Below are positions 62,083 to 64,000 of a DNA stretch of 64,000 nt, piece after piece; within the stretch, counting starts at the first letter, position 1; the number at the start of each line of letters is the position of its first letter. The notes below the pieces were generated by a model. The model searched no databases and was not told the DNA's origin. It saw only the letters and a list, made by a program, of their open reading frames with translations. Where the stretch lies: contig JAZBQD010000015.1 in the NCBI GenBank assembly GCA_036583965.1, positions 65,936,330 through 66,000,329 on the forward strand, written 5' to 3'. The DNA comes from Prunella strophiata (taxonomy: Eukaryota > Chordata > Aves > Passeriformes > Prunellidae). The position numbers and the translations under genes were made by a program.

Positions 62083-64000
62083 TCAGACTTAGAAGGGAAA
62101 GGAAATAATTTAAAGCAAAAAGAAAGAAAAAAATTAAGTCTTCCTCTACCCCCTTTTGCACCAGAAGGAAAAAAATTGCAAGGAAATATTTTCTTGAAAC
62201 ATGTAGCTCTTCTGTGTTGTTTGTAAGTATGACCAAACAGGAAAATAAATGAAAGCTTTGAGGTAGGTCAATCAAACCTTTGGTTGACCTAGTTCCCCTT
62301 CTGCCTTGATGCAGGGAATATTTAGCACAATGTGTGGCAAACTCCGACTCAGTTGCCAGCACTGCTCTGCCACACTGCTGGCCAGAAAAGGCTGGGAATG
62401 CTGCATGTTCAGCTCCAGTGACAGGGAAAATGCTCCATATCATTCATTAGCAGTCTGCTCCAAGTTAATTAAGGAACGGAGCTGACAGCTGCTGAAGCAG
62501 GTTCCACCCCATCTTTTCCTGGGAAAGCAAGGCCTCCAGGGCAGGGCCTGGACTCCACAGCAAAGACAAGTAGGGTGGGGGAACCTTGCAAGATCTCAGT
62601 GAAACCCAGATGACTCATCAGAAAGTAAAACGTTTCTATTTTGGCAAGAGGCTGAAATAGCAGCCCTGGGTTGTGCTGCAGCACAGCAATAAATGACCCT
62701 AAGTGCTGGGGACAAACTCCTGTGCACACTGATATTCCTAACAGCAGGAGCTATTTCACATCTCATTAAGCAAAAGGGTTTACATGACAATTAACACACT
62801 AATTAGCAGCATCTTTTTCACAGGTGAAATTCTGGCTTGAGATTTCAACATTTTTAGACAACTGTTCTGTGAGTGAAAATTAAGGAATAGTTTATTATGA
62901 CTCAAGGTGACAAGAACTTACAGGGAGAACTGGCATAGGAGTATGTCTGTGTACTGAAGGGCACTGCAACCTGGCGATGGCCTTTCCCATAATCTGCATG
63001 GAAGGAGAGCCTCCTTGTACAATCTGCACCCTGCCACTCAAAGCACAGCCCTTGCCATGACAAGGTGCCAGGCTGGCCACTTCATGAGTGACCATAAACA
63101 AGCCTAAGGTACCACAAAGTCACACAGGGACCAAGCAAGGCCTGGTCTTCCAGGAGCAGCATCTCCCATTCCTCAGCCCCAGCCGCTGACCTGTGTGGCT
63201 TCCCACTACAAAAATCCCTTTGGCTGTATTTGTAGACACATAACACCACACAGCAGTCCTGCTAATTTTACTGAAAATAGATATCAGCTATAAAAGAATG
63301 TTTACTGCCCTACAGCTTCAGATTTTAGATACAGAGTTAAAAATTTCTACCAGAGACTGCTTTAAAGAAGAGTTGGCACTATTAAGCTGCGTGAATGCTT
63401 CTCTCTGAGGTTTTTGTTCCACACCATCTTTAATTTCTGTTATATTTTGAGAGAATGGATTTACAAGTATACAAGAATATGTAGAGTACTGGAAATTGAA
63501 TGAAAGGAAGAAAAAATTGGAAACTGGAACTTGTAGCATTCAAGATCAGATGGATTCTGATAGTCGTTGGGTCCATTCCCTATCAGATGGATGTTGCCAA
63601 CCCACAGGATATAGTGGCATGCTTTGCATACGTTATCTTGCACCTCCCTCAGGTACATACTGCAAAGAAGCTGTGTTCTAAACAATGTATAAACTAACAA
63701 AAAACACACCAACCTTTTACATATTTTGGCATTCAAAGCACAGATAAATCACTGTGTCATAGCCTTACCTATGATACCACTTACAAAATAAATCCAAGCT
63801 CAGGAGGAACACCAGATAACTTGTCCTTTAATTATCTTTTAAAAGCTGATGGTTTGTTTCAGAATATGATTTATTTATTTTATTTATCAGCCTGCCTTGT
63901 TTCAAATGGGTACTATCTGACTGACCTCTAGATACCCTTGCATTTACTCTGTGATATCCTCAGAATGTCAATGCTTTGATTCTTCATCTTTCATTTCCCA
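62083..64000. other. Non-coding unique DNA, no supported gene
   Basis: Mixed composition with chance frames up to 124 codons (62069-62443, minus) that resemble no family I know. No repeat, RNA gene or regulatory block could be named. Confidence 0.5.

Noticed and set aside
1..64000. CRISPR array, bacterial operon or phage-like content
   Set aside because: No spaced identical repeats, no dense coding, and clear avian retroelements. The window is vertebrate nuclear DNA.

Overview
The window looks like about 64 kb of non-coding nuclear DNA from a bird. The best evidence is four truncated CR1 LINE 3' ends, all on the minus strand, at about 6.47, 48.2, 50.7 and 62.0 kb. They carry the ATTCTATG-type tail and the GGTTTGGGTTGGAAGGGACC-like block (as read on the plus strand) that are hallmarks of avian CR1. 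A solo retroviral LTR with a 6-bp target-site duplication lies at 50983-51406. Several decayed dispersed repeats of an ancient amniote type are also present. I see no mammalian Alu or L1, no bacterial gene organisation, and no convincing protein-coding exon, rRNA, tRNA or CRISPR array. I cannot tell the species, the chromosome, or whether this is intergenic DNA or a large intron.

Layout. Positions 1-6.4 kb: unique sequence, fairly GC-rich from about 1.5 to 3.8 kb, with a 28-base T run at 4643. 6.4-14.5 kb: a short CR1 tail, a 13-bp tandem repeat, a 51-52 bp tandem duplication at 11.05 kb, and a CNE-like block with a perfect palindrome at 12.2 kb. 14.5-20 kb: a 27-bp-stem inverted repeat at 14538-14617, an ancient repeat with a 15-bp inverted core at 15.98 kb, and a pair of overlapping small hairpins at 17.56 kb. 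20.0-20.7 kb: a 10-bp minisatellite followed by 467 bp of uninterrupted purines, first GGAGA pentamers and then GGGAAGA heptamers. 20.7-48 kb: mostly AT-rich unique sequence with simple repeats, old repeat relics and several blocks that look like conserved regulatory DNA. 48-51.4 kb: two CR1 tails and the solo LTR. 51.4-64 kb: AT-rich unique DNA with A-rich simple repeats, one more CR1 tail, and two CNE-like blocks at 60.8-61.5 kb.

Because no genes are supported, there is no gene network to describe. The most interesting items are the long polypurine/G-quadruplex tract, the near-perfect 27-bp hairpin, the intact solo LTR with G4-capable U3 sequence, and the scattered CNE-like islands, which would fit a regulatory gene desert. 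The CNE calls rest on sequence texture only (homeodomain-type AT cores, isolated CpGs, no repeats) and need cross-species alignment.
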